A stretch of DNA of 64,000 nucleotides from Embiotoca jacksoni (lineage: Eukaryota; Chordata; Actinopteri; Embiotocidae): assembly GCA_022577435.1 (NCBI GenBank), contig JAKOON010000116.1, positions 318,501 to 382,500 of the forward strand, given 5' to 3'. The notes below the pieces were generated by a model. The model was given only the letters and a program-made list of their open reading frames with translations. It was not told the DNA's origin and did not search any database. This document shows positions 1 through 8,813 of the stretch, in pieces; the stretch's first letter is position 1; each line of letters opens with the position of its first letter. Position numbers and translations under genes: made by a program.

Positions 1-2446
1 AGAAAGCTCTGGCTTTTTCTCTCACTGCAGTCGACACTTCATCTGACCAGTACCACTTTGCAGGGTCGTGACCTGCAGCTGTGAATAATGGTTGATCCAA
101 GTTAAAGTGGTCCATGTAGGCTGCCAACTGGTCGAGGAAGGAATCGGTGTTTTCCACAGAGGTGAAAACGAAGACCAGAGTGTGCTGGACACCCGCAGCG
201 AGAACCTGTCGATCCAAGTCTGACTGATTTGGAACAATCTTTGTTTCTTCCATCGCCTCCACACACGACTTCATGATGTTGATTTCTCTCTCTTTGTCTT
301 CCAGCCACTTGGTTAAGTTGTAATGACTGAACGGTGAGTGTTCTCCGTCTTCAAAGAGCTTTTTCAGTGAGCTTTCATCTTCCTTCCCTGCTCGGATGAG
401 GGGAATTTTTTCTGCCATGGTTGCCTTTAGCACAGATATGTAATAACCGCACAGCTTCTGGAAACTGCTCATCATTTCGTGCATTTGAGGAAACTCTTTC
501 ACCACGTTTTCTTCCAGAGAATCATTGCATCTCATCACCAGTTGGTTTAAGTCATCTAACACGTTCTCGACTTTTCTAACCAGGCCAACAGTGATCCCAG
601 TCACCTGAGGAGCTTCTGCAGCAGAAAGCTTCAGCTGAGTGGGATTGAAATCTAAATCTTTCAGAGGCATCAGCCAGACCTTCAGGGGAACGGAGTTCTC
701 GCCTTTCGCTCCGATCAGCTTTGGAAGCTGCACATAGACCTCCACCGCATCTGCGAAGGTCGCCGGGTTTTTCTCAAGAAGGAAGTCGCCGTAGAATTTG
801 CAGGAGAATGTTTCACAGAGTTTTTTCTCTTCATCAGTCAGCTTCAGCTCAGCGCTGCCCTCAATATTCACTGTAGGAATCTTCTTTATCACCGCCTCCA
901 TTTTGCCATGGATGTCCTGGACGTGGCTCGCATCCACCTTCTCACTGTCAAACACAAAGAAAGCATTTGCCCCATAGAGGATGCCTGTGACCACGTGTGT
1001 TGCCAAACCCTTCTCCAGAGCTGCTGTCGGTTGCATCGTCATGGTTCCCTGATTGGTCATCAGCTGTTGGAAGTGGGTGGTTGCTTTGTACTGAAGGGTC
1101 ACTCTGCTCTGACTGTGGAATTTCTTCTGATTATCCAGATACTTGGCAGATCCTCCGGCTTGAATCAGACCACTACAGAAACTGACCTTCAGAGAGGCGC
1201 TGACGTCCAGCAGGAAAGATTTTTCTTCTGTGGAGTCATGTGAACTGATCTGAAACGTACTGCTGGGCTGAGAGCTCTTAACTGTGTTCTCCTGCACAGT
1301 CTTCTCATCCCAAAGAGTGACACCTGCAGAAAATACAGAGCATCAAGACAGAATGTAATGTTTGGAGAATGGAAAACATTGCAGTCAGGCAAAATAACCT
1401 GATCCCCTCTGTTAACATGGTGGTGGTGGTAGTATCATGGTTGTCTAACATGGTGGTGGTAGTATCATGGTTATCTAACATGGTGGTGGTAGTATCATGG
1501 TTATCTAACATGGTGGTGATAGTATCATGGTTATCTAACATGGATGAGCCTGACTTGTACATGACTTCCTGTGTTGTAACCAGAGCTTACAAGTTTTTTT
1601 TTAAAAGTTTTTAAGTTTCTTAAGTTTTTTAAGTTTTTAAGTTTCCTTTTGGCATCAACCAATCAAATCATAGCATGTCATCGACATCATTGAATACCGG
1701 AAGATAAACATTAGACTTTTTGTGTTGCTATTACAATTAGCAACATTAGTAAGTTCCTTTTAGAAAAGAGTTTTTCGAAACTTCCATTAGAACAGCAACT
1801 TAAATTAAATCTGATGGTTGTTCAACACCAAAACTAGAGCTGCGCTCAGAGAGGAAAAAACGGATTCGGACTTTCAGCGTGGAAAATGATGCTGGCACCG
1901 ACTGGCTAGCTGGGAGCATTAAACCTCGTGGCCTATTTTGCTGGTCGTGCCATCTTATTGACAACAATTCCTGCTCCCTGTGGACAGCTACAGGATTCAC
2001 GACTTGGCCAACATGTCACAGGTCCTGAGGATCTGGACTCGGCTTCAACACTAAGAAGGACGAGGAAGAGGTCCAAACCAACCAAGACCTTCTGATGAGG
2101 CTCTCGGACCTTCATACCAGCTGCTCATCTGGCTACTTGACTACACTGTTGAAGTAGTTATTTATATATTCTCCCTTTGCGTCCTCAAACACTTGACCCA
2201 TGTGTCCTCGCTGGTTTCTACTTCTGCTGACAACCATGATGGTGCTTCAGTGAAATCTGATCCAGTTCTTGTGATGAACTGAACCCGTGTCAAACTCTTC
2301 ATGGAAATCACGCGTGTTGGTGACACATGTTCCTGTGGTGGGAGTTGCATCTTACCTGGGATCAGTTCATCTCTGCGAGCGTCATACAGCATCCCTAAGG
2401 TGAAAGGTCGCCCCAGGGCAGCCACCGACTTGATCTGTGAGTCCAT
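1..2446 (-). CDS. SNTX-domain (stonustoxin/neoverrucotoxin-like) gene, 5-prime part, truncated by window edge
   Basis: Two coding exons are visible on the minus strand. Exon 1 runs 2446-2356 (with 9 nt of 5-prime UTR to 2455), giving residues 1-30 plus a split glycine and including the family-typical ALGRPFTLGMLYDAR block. A 1,032-nt intron (2355-1324) ends in CTGCAG. Exon 2 starts at 1323 and runs off the window at base 1. It covers about residues 32-471 of the MACPF-like SNTX domain and following helical region, with the block GILYGANAFFVFD near residues 144-156. The reading frame is open throughout. The sequence matches the complete gene at 54468-58105 almost perfectly, so this is a second, recent copy. 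The family is widespread in non-venomous teleosts; a pore-forming role is known only for venom members and is not implied here. The PRY-SPRY exon expected downstream lies outside the window. Confidence 0.85.
1418..1545. repeat. Short minisatellite in SNTX-like intron 1
   Basis: About four copies of a 27-30 bp unit (core ATGGTTATCTAACATGG with a GTG-rich spacer) lie in the intron between coding exons 1 and 2. The same array is at 57077-57204 in the complete gene. Open frames across it on both strands are by-products of the repeat. Confidence 0.85.
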
Positions 2447-2539
2447 TTCTCCAACCTGAGGAGAAACAAGGTGAAGCAGCTCCTTCAGGATCGGATCAGG
2501 CAGCTTTAAAAACACCTGCATCACTTTCACACATCTCAC

Positions 2540-2630
2540 CTGGTGAAGGTGTTGATCAGCAGAGTCTTCTTCACTTTCAACTAGAGCTTCCAGTCTGTTG
2601 CCGTGAAACGCTACATGCCAGCTTATATCC
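2540..2630 (-). promoter_or_regulatory. Putative TATA promoter and non-coding first exon of the SNTX-like gene (copy 1)
   Basis: On the minus strand a TATA-like box (GGATATAAGC, 2630-2621) is followed about 30 bases later by a likely start near 2590. A short non-coding exon then ends in CACCAG before a GTGAG donor (last exon base 2540). An intron of about 84 nt ends with a pyrimidine tract and CTCAG before 2455, nine bases upstream of the ATG. The arrangement is seen in sequence; the start site is inferred. The equivalent in the complete gene is at 58199-58289. Confidence 0.5.
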
Positions 2631-2640
2631 TGTTCAGTGC

Positions 2641-2971
2641 CTCGTCTGACTCCACCCCCTGACACGTAGCTGTAATGCATCATCACTTTTCCCTGGAAGG
2701 GGACTTTGTGCTTTTCCAGATAAGTTGGATAATCACTGACAACAATTATTTCTGCCAACATTCATAACTTACAAACATTTCCATGGTGAGATATATTCCG
2801 TTTCCCTCCATGTCTGTCCACACCCTTGTGATTTGTGAACCAGAAGCTGGAACAGCTGCAGTTCTCCTGGTACCTGCAGCCTTAAACACCTGCTGTCAAA
2901 CGGGCCTCTACAGTACTGAAGAAAGGCTCTTATACCTTGGAAACATAATAATAATTATACCTTGGAAACAT
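2641..2971. other. Upstream flank of the SNTX-like gene
   Basis: No supported gene. Open frames here are short and not gene-like. Two copies of a 20-bp AT-rich direct repeat (ATACCTTGGAAACATAAT) lie at about 2931-2975, directly before the DNA element. Same content at 58300-58630. Confidence 0.4.
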
Positions 2972-4056
2972 AATTAGGGCCCGAGCACCGAGCATCGGTG
3001 CGAAAGCCCTATTGTATTTCGTAAAAATGTTCTTGGTAGTTGTTCGTCGTTCTTCTTCTCCTTACGTAAAGTGATTTTCCTTTTTGGAGGCTTTATCATA
3101 TTCAAAAACTCATGAAAGTGGAAACACATTTGTCTCCCGGCAAAACATTTCGTATTCTAGTGGAGTCGCGAATGGGCGTGGCCAAATGGTAAATGTGGTC
3201 GCCGGGGCATCTCTGTAGGGGGCGCTCTCGAGCCGTTTGGTCACGCCCACTCACGACTCCACTAGAATTAGAAATTTTTCGCCGGGAGACAAATGTGTTT
3301 CTACTTTGATGAGTTTTTGAATATGATAAAGACTCTAAGAAGGAAAATCACTTAAAAGTTGTCTAAATAATTCGTTTTCATTGATGTGTGTGCCCGTGAA
3401 AGGCGGCCATTTGGAGGTCTCGCCATGAAACTACGGGTTGCTTTAAATCGTATGTACATGGACCGACCTTCTCCAAACATCACAGGTATGATAACAGCCC
3501 CGCCCTGAAGACCCTGTGGGGTAATATTCACTCATAGTGATAGCGCCCCCTGTTGGCCACTGGAAATGACACTTTTCATACTTTCACATTCTACGTCGAG
3601 CTGGTTGATCCCATGAACCTAAAGTCGGGTCACAATAACCTAAACATGTAGTTGATGATATATTGAGACATTCGTTCGACTTTGTCAATGGGCGTCGCCG
3701 TGACGATGCGGCAAAGTTGGATGTCTCGCCGTGACGCAGGAAGTTGATGTTTAAGGTCAACGGATGGTTGACACCTCACGAAATGAGTGACATGCTTCCG
3801 GCGTGGTGAGACGATACATCTGATGTGTTTTGCGAGTCGGCGTGGCCAAACGGCTCGCCAGCGCCCCCTGCTGGACACAGGAAACGAGACAAAAATAGCA
3901 AATTTAAGTGGGTATACGCAGTCCCTCGCGCGCGACATGTCGGGGAGACGGCTTCGGGGAGGCGGCGCGCCGGAGTGCGAGGGCCCGTACATCACTGCTC
4001 GCAGTTTTAATTACGAAATACAATACGGCTTTCGCACCAATGCTCGGGCCCTAATT
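2972..4056. mobile_element. Full-length TIR/foldback non-autonomous DNA element (MITE-like), 1.08 kb
   Basis: The ends are matching inverted repeats: AATTAGGGCCCGAGCA at 2972-2987 and its reverse complement at 4041-4056. The similarity extends about 50 bp inward (GGTGCGAAAGCC then TATTGTATTTCGTAA). No transposase-like frame is present. Inside is a second long inverted repeat (arms about 3069-3184 and 3238-3353). Two copies of a CTCF-like core occur, GCGCCCCCTGTTGG at 3543 and GCGCCCCCTGCTGG at 3861. The flanks are AT-rich palindromic DNA, so the target duplication cannot be fixed. The family name is not certain. A near-identical copy is at 58631-59715, truncated copies are in every array unit, and a decayed copy is at 52486-53052. 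Confidence 0.75.
3069..3353. repeat. Internal foldback (long inverted repeat) of the DNA element
   Basis: Two arms of about 115 bp separated by about 55 bp are near reverse complements. For example, GTCTCCCGGC on the left pairs with GCCGGGAGAC on the right. As single-stranded DNA or RNA this would form a long hairpin. Only the right-hand arm survives in the truncated array copies. Confidence 0.75.
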
Positions 4057-4080
4057 ATACCTACGTATTTTATATACAGA

Positions 4081-4300
4081 GTGTATGTGTGTATGTATGT
4101 GTGTGTGTGTGTGTGTGTCTGTGTGTGTGTGTGTGTATGTGTGCGTGTCTGTGTGTGTGTGTGTCTGTGTGTGTCTGTGGGTGTGTGTGTCTGTGTGTGT
4201 CTGTCTGTCTGCGTGTGTGTGTGTGTGTGTGTATGTGTGTGTGTGTGTGTGTCTGTGTGTGTGTGTGTGTCTGTGTGTGTCTGTCTGTCTGTGTGTGTGT

Positions 4301-4343
<43 letters not shown>

Positions 4344-4368
4344 TGTGTGTGTCTGTGTGTGTGTGTGT

Positions 4369-4402
<34 letters not shown>

Positions 4403-4470
4403 CTGTGTGTGTCTGTGTGTGTGTGTGTGTGTGTGTCTGTGTGTGTGTGTGTCTGTGTGTGTCTGTGTGT

Positions 4471-4543
<73 letters not shown>
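4081..4543. repeat. TG microsatellite with TC/TA interruptions
   Basis: About 460 bp of TG dinucleotides with scattered CTG, TATG and CTGTCTG variants. It abuts the splice donor of FREM1-like exon 4 on the minus strand, so it is intron sequence, here directly next to the DNA element. All Cys/Val or Thr/His open frames across it are repeat artefacts. Equivalents: 9624-10012, 14936-15324, 20204-20523, 25446-25836, 30716-31037, 35955-36274, 59740-60202. Confidence 0.95.
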
Positions 4544-4544
<1 letters not shown>

Positions 4545-4678
4545 CTTGCGCTGCTGTCTCAGTTCTGAATGATCCATGTGAGGAGCATCTCCGACCCGAA
4601 GCTCCTGCGGGAGGCGACTCTGAGAATCACCAGGCTGCAGCTCCTCCAGCCGGAGAGGAGTCAGACTGTGGAACTGAT

Positions 4679-4688
4679 GGAGGAGGAG

Positions 4689-4729
<41 letters not shown>

Positions 4730-4805
4730 GAAGGAGAAGGAGAAGGAGGAGGAAGAGGAGGAGGAGGAGGAGGAGGAGGAGGAGGAGGAGGAAGAAGAGG
4801 AGGAG
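4679..4805. repeat. GAG/GAA polypurine tract
   Basis: About 125 bp of uninterrupted purines on the plus strand. On the minus strand it is the polypyrimidine tract directly before the AG acceptor of FREM1-like exon 4. The long poly-glutamate and poly-proline open frames here are artefacts of this tract. Present in every unit (for example 10146-10274, 15458-15580, 60336-60458). Confidence 0.9.
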
Positions 4806-4934
4806 TCATTACCTCAGCGTGTTCAGTGGGTCTCTGATGAACTGAATCTTACCGTCCAGATGTTCTGCTCAGACGTTCTCTCTGCCGACAGAAGAACCTG
4901 AACAGACACAAGTTGACAGACAGAAACACAGACG

Positions 4935-5317
4935 GAGAACATCAGAACATCAGAGAACATCAGAGAACATTAGATCAGAGATCATTAGAACATCAGAGAA
5001 CATTAGATCAGAGAACATCAGAACATCAGAGAACATTAGAACATCAGAACATCAGAGAACATTAGAACATCAGAGAACATTAGAACATCAGAGAACATCA
5101 GAACATCAGAGAACATTAGAACATCAGAGAACATTAGAACATCAGAGAACATTAGAACATCAGAACATCAGAGAACATTAGAACATCAGAGAACATCAGA
5201 GAACATTAGAACATCAGAGAACATTAGAACATCAGAGAACATTAGAACATCAGAACATCAGAGAACATTAGAACATCAGAGAACATCAGAGAACATCAGA
5301 ACATCAGAGAACATTAG
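4935..5317. repeat. Minisatellite of GAACATCAGA / GAACATTAGA units
   Basis: Tandem 10-18 bp units fill the intron between FREM1-like exons 2 and 3. This unit is about 90 bp longer than the others (10405-10695, 15713-16003, 20910-21200, 26225-26515, 31427-31717, 36662-36952, 60590-60880), which is the main length difference from the matching copy at 60.6 kb. Confidence 0.9.
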
Positions 5318-5936
5318 GGTTCTCCAAGTTCGGTCCTTTAATCAGTGAGAAACACTCACCTTCAATCCTCCATGTTTGAGCCTTCCACTGCTGCCAGCAC
5401 CAGCCCTGTGGGCGTGGCCGTAGCTGGGGGCGTGGCCGTAGCTGGGGGCGGTCTGGTCCCGTGCCCTCCCCCCCCACATCGTCCTGGTAGGGCCGGCGGT
5501 TCGGGACGTCTCCTCGGGAAGGGTCGGGCTGGTTCTCCCACAGCAGCTCCGCCTCGATGTCGGTGACGAGGTCCTCCTCCTCCTCCTGCAGCTGGGGAGG
5601 ATCAGGCAGACGAGGAGGAGGAGGAGGAGAAGGAGGAGGAGGCCGCTGGTCCTTCTCCACCTTCAGGTCGTCTGGGTTGCAGCATCCTGAGAGACTGAAA
5701 CAGTGAATCAGCTGGTTTCAGTTTCCTCTGATTCGAAGACGTCGATGAGGAGAGCTGAAGAACTTTGGTCAGAACCGGTTCAGCACCTCCTCTGGGCTCC
5801 AGGATCTCCACCCTGGAGGACCTCCTCCGACCCAGCACTGCGTTCCTCGGCTTCTTCAGGGAGACCATGAACGTCTCGTGGTTCTCCTCCAGACCGTCGT
5901 CAACCAGCTGGATGCTCCACGTCTTCAGGTTCACTC

Positions 5937-6312
5937 CTGCAGGAGACAGGGAGGAGGTCAGCAGGAGGTCAGCCGGAGACAGGGAGGAGGTCAGCCGGAG
6001 GTCAGCTGGAGGACAGTAGGAGACAGGGAGGAGGTCAGCAAGAAGTCAACAGGAGACAGGGAGGATGCCAGCAGGAGGACAGCAGGAGACAGGGAGGAGG
6101 TCAGCCGGAGACAGCGAGGAGGTCAGCAGGAGACAGGGAGGAGGTTAGCAGGAGACAGGAAGAAGGTCAGCAGGAGGACAGCAGGAGACAGGGAGGAGGT
6201 CAGCAGGAGACAGGAAGGAGGTCAGCAGGAGGACAGCAGGAGACAGGGAGGAGGTCAGCAGGAGACAGGAAGGAGGTCAGCAGGAGGTCAGCAGGAGACA
6301 GGAAGGAGGTAG
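5937..6312. repeat. Minisatellite of AGGAGACAGGGAGGAGGTC-type units
   Basis: A purine-rich repeat of about 18-33 bp lies directly upstream (minus strand) of FREM1-like exon 1, in its preceding intron. It is open in two frames on the plus strand, but the repetitive composition argues against coding. Equivalents: 11317-11692, 16579-16954, 21819-22194, 27091-27466, 32336-32711, 37573-38047 (99 bp longer) and 61500-61875. Confidence 0.85.
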
Positions 6313-6314
6313 CG

Positions 6315-6365
6315 AAAAAATTTCCCCTCGGGCATTAATAAAGTAACTACCTAACCTAACCTAAC
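6315..6365 (+). mobile_element. 3-prime terminal stub of a non-LTR retrotransposon (LINE)
   Basis: The motif TTTCCCCTCGGGCATTAATA, then AAAG and a short repeated tail (CTAAC x3), resembles the 3-prime end of common teleost LINEs, which close with a TTTCCCC...ATTAATAAAGTA block and a short tandem tail. Only about 50 bp remain. It sits exactly between the FREM1-like intron and the SNTX-derived segment in every unit (also near 11695, 16957, 22197, 27469, 32714, 38050, 61878) and is absent at the intact SNTX gene (53837). Family not assigned; recognition is from memory of the motif. Confidence 0.5.
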
Positions 6366-6994
6366 ATCAATGAACTCAAGCTGAATTAATGATTTTCTTT
6401 TTCACACAATATTTGCTTCATAGTGCTCCGTTTAAACAACGTGAAATAATTAAACAGCTTCAGTGTGTTCAAATCAGGCTTTCACTTTATTGAGTGTTTA
6501 ACATGAGAAGAGTTACAGCAACTGAACAACTTCTATCTGTTGTTTTATCCCAACTTTCCCAGAATAAATGCACCCTCATGTTTAACATTTTCTAGATAAA
6601 TCCATCACAATATTCATTATATTTTAAACATAAACCAGTTACACATTAATGAGCCGATAAAGATGGTAAAGGAAATATTTCTGTCAGCGACGTGTGTTTA
6701 CAGACAGTTTATCTTAAAGCATTTCGAGAAGTTTAAACCCTGATCTGCCTCATCAACGTTATACAACAATCAAATCATCCAACACATACGTGTACGAGTA
6801 TAAACAGAACCAGCTGATGCTGTCCCAGTTTGATCAGATCAGACGAGCGGATTAAAGAGCGCGAGATGAGACCAGTGGAGATGAAGTTGGGTTGTGAAGC
6901 GTTAAGAAGCATTTAATAATAAAGAAAGTCATTCAAAGGCCTCGTTCATGAACAACTGCTGACTAACGTTCACGCCATGATAGTCAGTCTGGTC

Positions 6995-7639
6995 TTATTC
7001 TACCGGGCACAAGGTCACGTAGTTACCAGGCTTTGCAAGCCAGAAGGCCGGATACAGCGGCTCAGAGAACCGGTTACGGAAAGTGTACAGGTGAGTCAGT
7101 GTGTCAGAACACACCTGGTAGAAAGACAGCGTGCCAGCAGGCCAGTTTAGATAAACCCCAACACGTTTCCAGCCAACATAGCAGAGACTGGTCATTTTAT
7201 TTTCATGCCATGCACTTAAACCAGTGTTGTACCCAGTGCCATCCTCTTTGGGAAAAGACCAGAGACCATGGTACCAGGACAAATCATTATTTCCAAATGC
7301 AGAGACCTTACTGTCTTGTTTCCTGTCGATTCCTTTATATGCAACAGCAACACCCAAGTGTTCAACATACAGGTCACTCCGCTCTACCTCCCAGTAATGC
7401 TGTCCACTCAGACCCTCTCTGCACAGCACCTGAGGATGTTTGCCAAACCTCGCGGGGTTGTCAGGGTAGCCTTGATCCTCTCCATATGTCACCTTCTTGT
7501 TGTCGTCGGACAGAAGGACGTGGTTGTTGGCTGTGTTTGGGTCCAGCGGGGGGCGCTGGCGAGCCGTTTGGCCACGCCCACTCGCAAAACACGTCAGATG
7601 TATCGTCTCACCACGCCGGATGTATGTGACACATTTCAT
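6995..7639 (-). pseudogene. Orphan PRY-SPRY (B30.2) exon of the SNTX-like gene fused to DNA element, array unit 0
   Basis: Bases 7546-6995 match the last exon of the complete gene (55019-54468), encoding a PRY-SPRY domain with LDPNTANN, HYWEVE and a stop. The match continues through the 3-prime UTR and AATAAA signal to 6364, 1,183 bp in all, with one noted base change. The splice acceptor and first 17 bases of the exon are missing, replaced at 7547 by the DNA element. A frame of 214 codons stays open because 31 codons from the element supply an ATG in frame. No promoter or upstream SNTX exons are present, so this is most likely a non-functional fragment, though transcription from the element cannot be excluded. 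Confidence 0.75.
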
Positions 7640-8480
7640 GAGGTTTCAAACCTTAAACACCAACTTCCTGTGTCACGGCGAGACATCCAACTTTGCCGCA
7701 TCGTCACGGCGACGCCCATTGACAAAGTCGAACGAACGTCTCAATATATCATCAACTACATGTTTAGGTTGTTGTGACCCGACTTTACGTTCATGGGATC
7801 AACCAGCTCGATGTAGAATGTGAAAGTATGAAAAGTGTCATTTCCAGTGGCCAACAGGGGGCGCTATGACTATGAGAGAATATTCCCCCACAGGGGTCTT
7901 CAGGGCGGGGCTGTTATCATACCTGTGATGTTTGGAGAAGGTCGGTCCATGTACATACGATTTAAAGCAACTCCTAGTTTCATGGCGAGACCTCAAAATG
8001 GCCGCCTCTCACGGGCACACACATCGATGAAAACGAATTATTTATACAACTTTTAATCCCAAACATGTTTTCTATCCAGAGAACCGAAATTCAAGTCGGT
8101 CGGACAAAATCCCTCGGAGGAGTTCGACAAAGTACAACGTGTCAGAATTGCCCAAAATGGCGACTAAATTCAAAATGGTGGACTTCCTGTCCAGTTGACG
8201 TAACGGTGCAATGTAACTTTTTTGTGTGTCCACCGGATTTGGTGAATTTAGGTAAATGTGGCCGCCGGGGCATCTCTGTAGGGGGCGCTCTCGAGCCGTT
8301 TGGTCACGCCCACTCACGACTCCACTAGAATTAGAAATTTTTCGCCGGGAGACAAATGTGTTTCTACTTTGATGAGTTTTTGAATATGATAAAGCCTCTA
8401 AGAAGGAAAATCACTTTACGTAAGAATAATAAGGAAAGAGAAAAATAATTCCTTGGAAAAACAACAGAGCTTCGCACCCT
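7547..8480. mobile_element. Truncated DNA-element copy, inverted relative to 2972-4056 (unit 0)
   Basis: Reverse complement of the element from about its base 3870 leftward. It includes the CCAACAGGGGGCGC motif (7851-7864), the surviving foldback arm (about 8290-8415) and a degenerate terminal repeat ending CTTCGCACCCT at 8480. About 200 bp of internal sequence (near 8065-8260) are not in the full-length copy, so a longer relative of the element was the source. The end next to the PRY-SPRY exon has lost about 180 bp including its terminal repeat. Confidence 0.7.
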
Positions 8481-8618
8481 AAAAACTGGACTGGCCTGTC
8501 AGACCACGTTCCTTCAGGACAGGCCCGCTCCTGTTTCACCTCATGAATCACAGAGATGAAGTTCAGGTGGTGTCTTTGAGGGAAGCTGAGAGAAGGAGGA
8601 GGTGAAAGAGGAAGGCTC

Positions 8619-8622
<4 letters not shown>
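8481..8622. other. Unassigned 140-bp segment between DNA element and CA repeat
   Basis: Non-repetitive within the unit and conserved in all seven copies (next at 13861-14003). On the minus strand it has an acceptor-like CTTCTCTCAG and an open frame with RHHLNFISVIHEVKQERACP. I do not recognise this as any domain. It lies downstream of the FREM1-like lectin 3-prime UTR, so it may be native FREM1-like 3-prime flank. Confidence 0.4.
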
Positions 8623-8673
<51 letters not shown>

Positions 8674-8723
8674 ACAGACACACACACAGACACACACACA
8701 CACACACACACAGACACAGAAAG

Positions 8724-8755
<32 letters not shown>
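8623..8755. repeat. CA microsatellite at the left edge of the inverted lectin block
   Basis: About 130 bp of CA with ACAGACAC and ATAC interruptions, longer and more interrupted than the pure CA runs of other units (14004-14069, 19266-19337, 24506-24579, 29778-29849, 35023-35089, 40359-40427). Its interruption pattern resembles the intronic TG tract read on the opposite strand. Confidence 0.9.
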
Positions 8756-8813
8756 ATGTTACGTCTGCAGCTTGTCCAAGGCTCTGACCTCTGACCTCTG
8801 ACCTCTGTTTCAG

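Larger units (their letters stand above)
4545..5936 (-). pseudogene. FREM1-like gene fragment, exons 1-4 only (Calx-beta to pre-lectin linker), array unit 0
   Basis: Minus-strand exons with good splice sites: 5936-5787 (Calx-beta domain end; DDGLEENHETF and NAVLG motifs), 5686-5360 (GCCNPDDLKVEKDQ, then acidic/proline-rich linker), 4897-4853 (15 codons ending NIWT) and 4673-4545 (43 codons starting FHSLTPLRLEEL). The first three junctions read as one FREM1-type chain. Exon 2 has 8 G in its homopolymer, which puts it one base out of phase with exon 3. The lectin exons are missing because the TG repeat is joined to the DNA element. With no 5-prime exons and no 3-prime end, this copy cannot make a FREM protein. 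Assignment rests on Calx-beta plus the C-type lectin found in sister units; FREM1 is the FRAS/FREM member known to end in a lectin domain. Confidence 0.7.

Noticed and set aside
1..2446. Venom function for the SNTX-like genes
   Set aside because: The family is common in non-venomous teleosts; sequence alone does not show toxicity or secretion.
4085..4837. Long Cys/Val-rich and Gly-rich open frames over TG and GAG tracts (also near 9560, 14944, 25345, 42639)
   Set aside because: Pure products of dinucleotide and trinucleotide repeats; splice sites of FREM1-like exons on the other strand explain the region.
4569..4901. Plus-strand frame with a poly-glutamate stretch, repeated in every unit
   Set aside because: Antisense of FREM1-like exons 3 and 4 and of the pyrimidine tract between them; exon phases on the minus strand fit precisely.
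6351..6366. CTAAC repeats as an interstitial arthropod-type telomere (TTAGG)
   Set aside because: Only three units, directly after an AATAAAG LINE-like end; a short retrotransposon tail is simpler, and vertebrate telomeres are TTAGGG.
7033..7629. Plus-strand 198-codon frame opposite the PRY-SPRY exon
   Set aside because: Shadow of the PRY-SPRY coding strand; no similarity to a known family.
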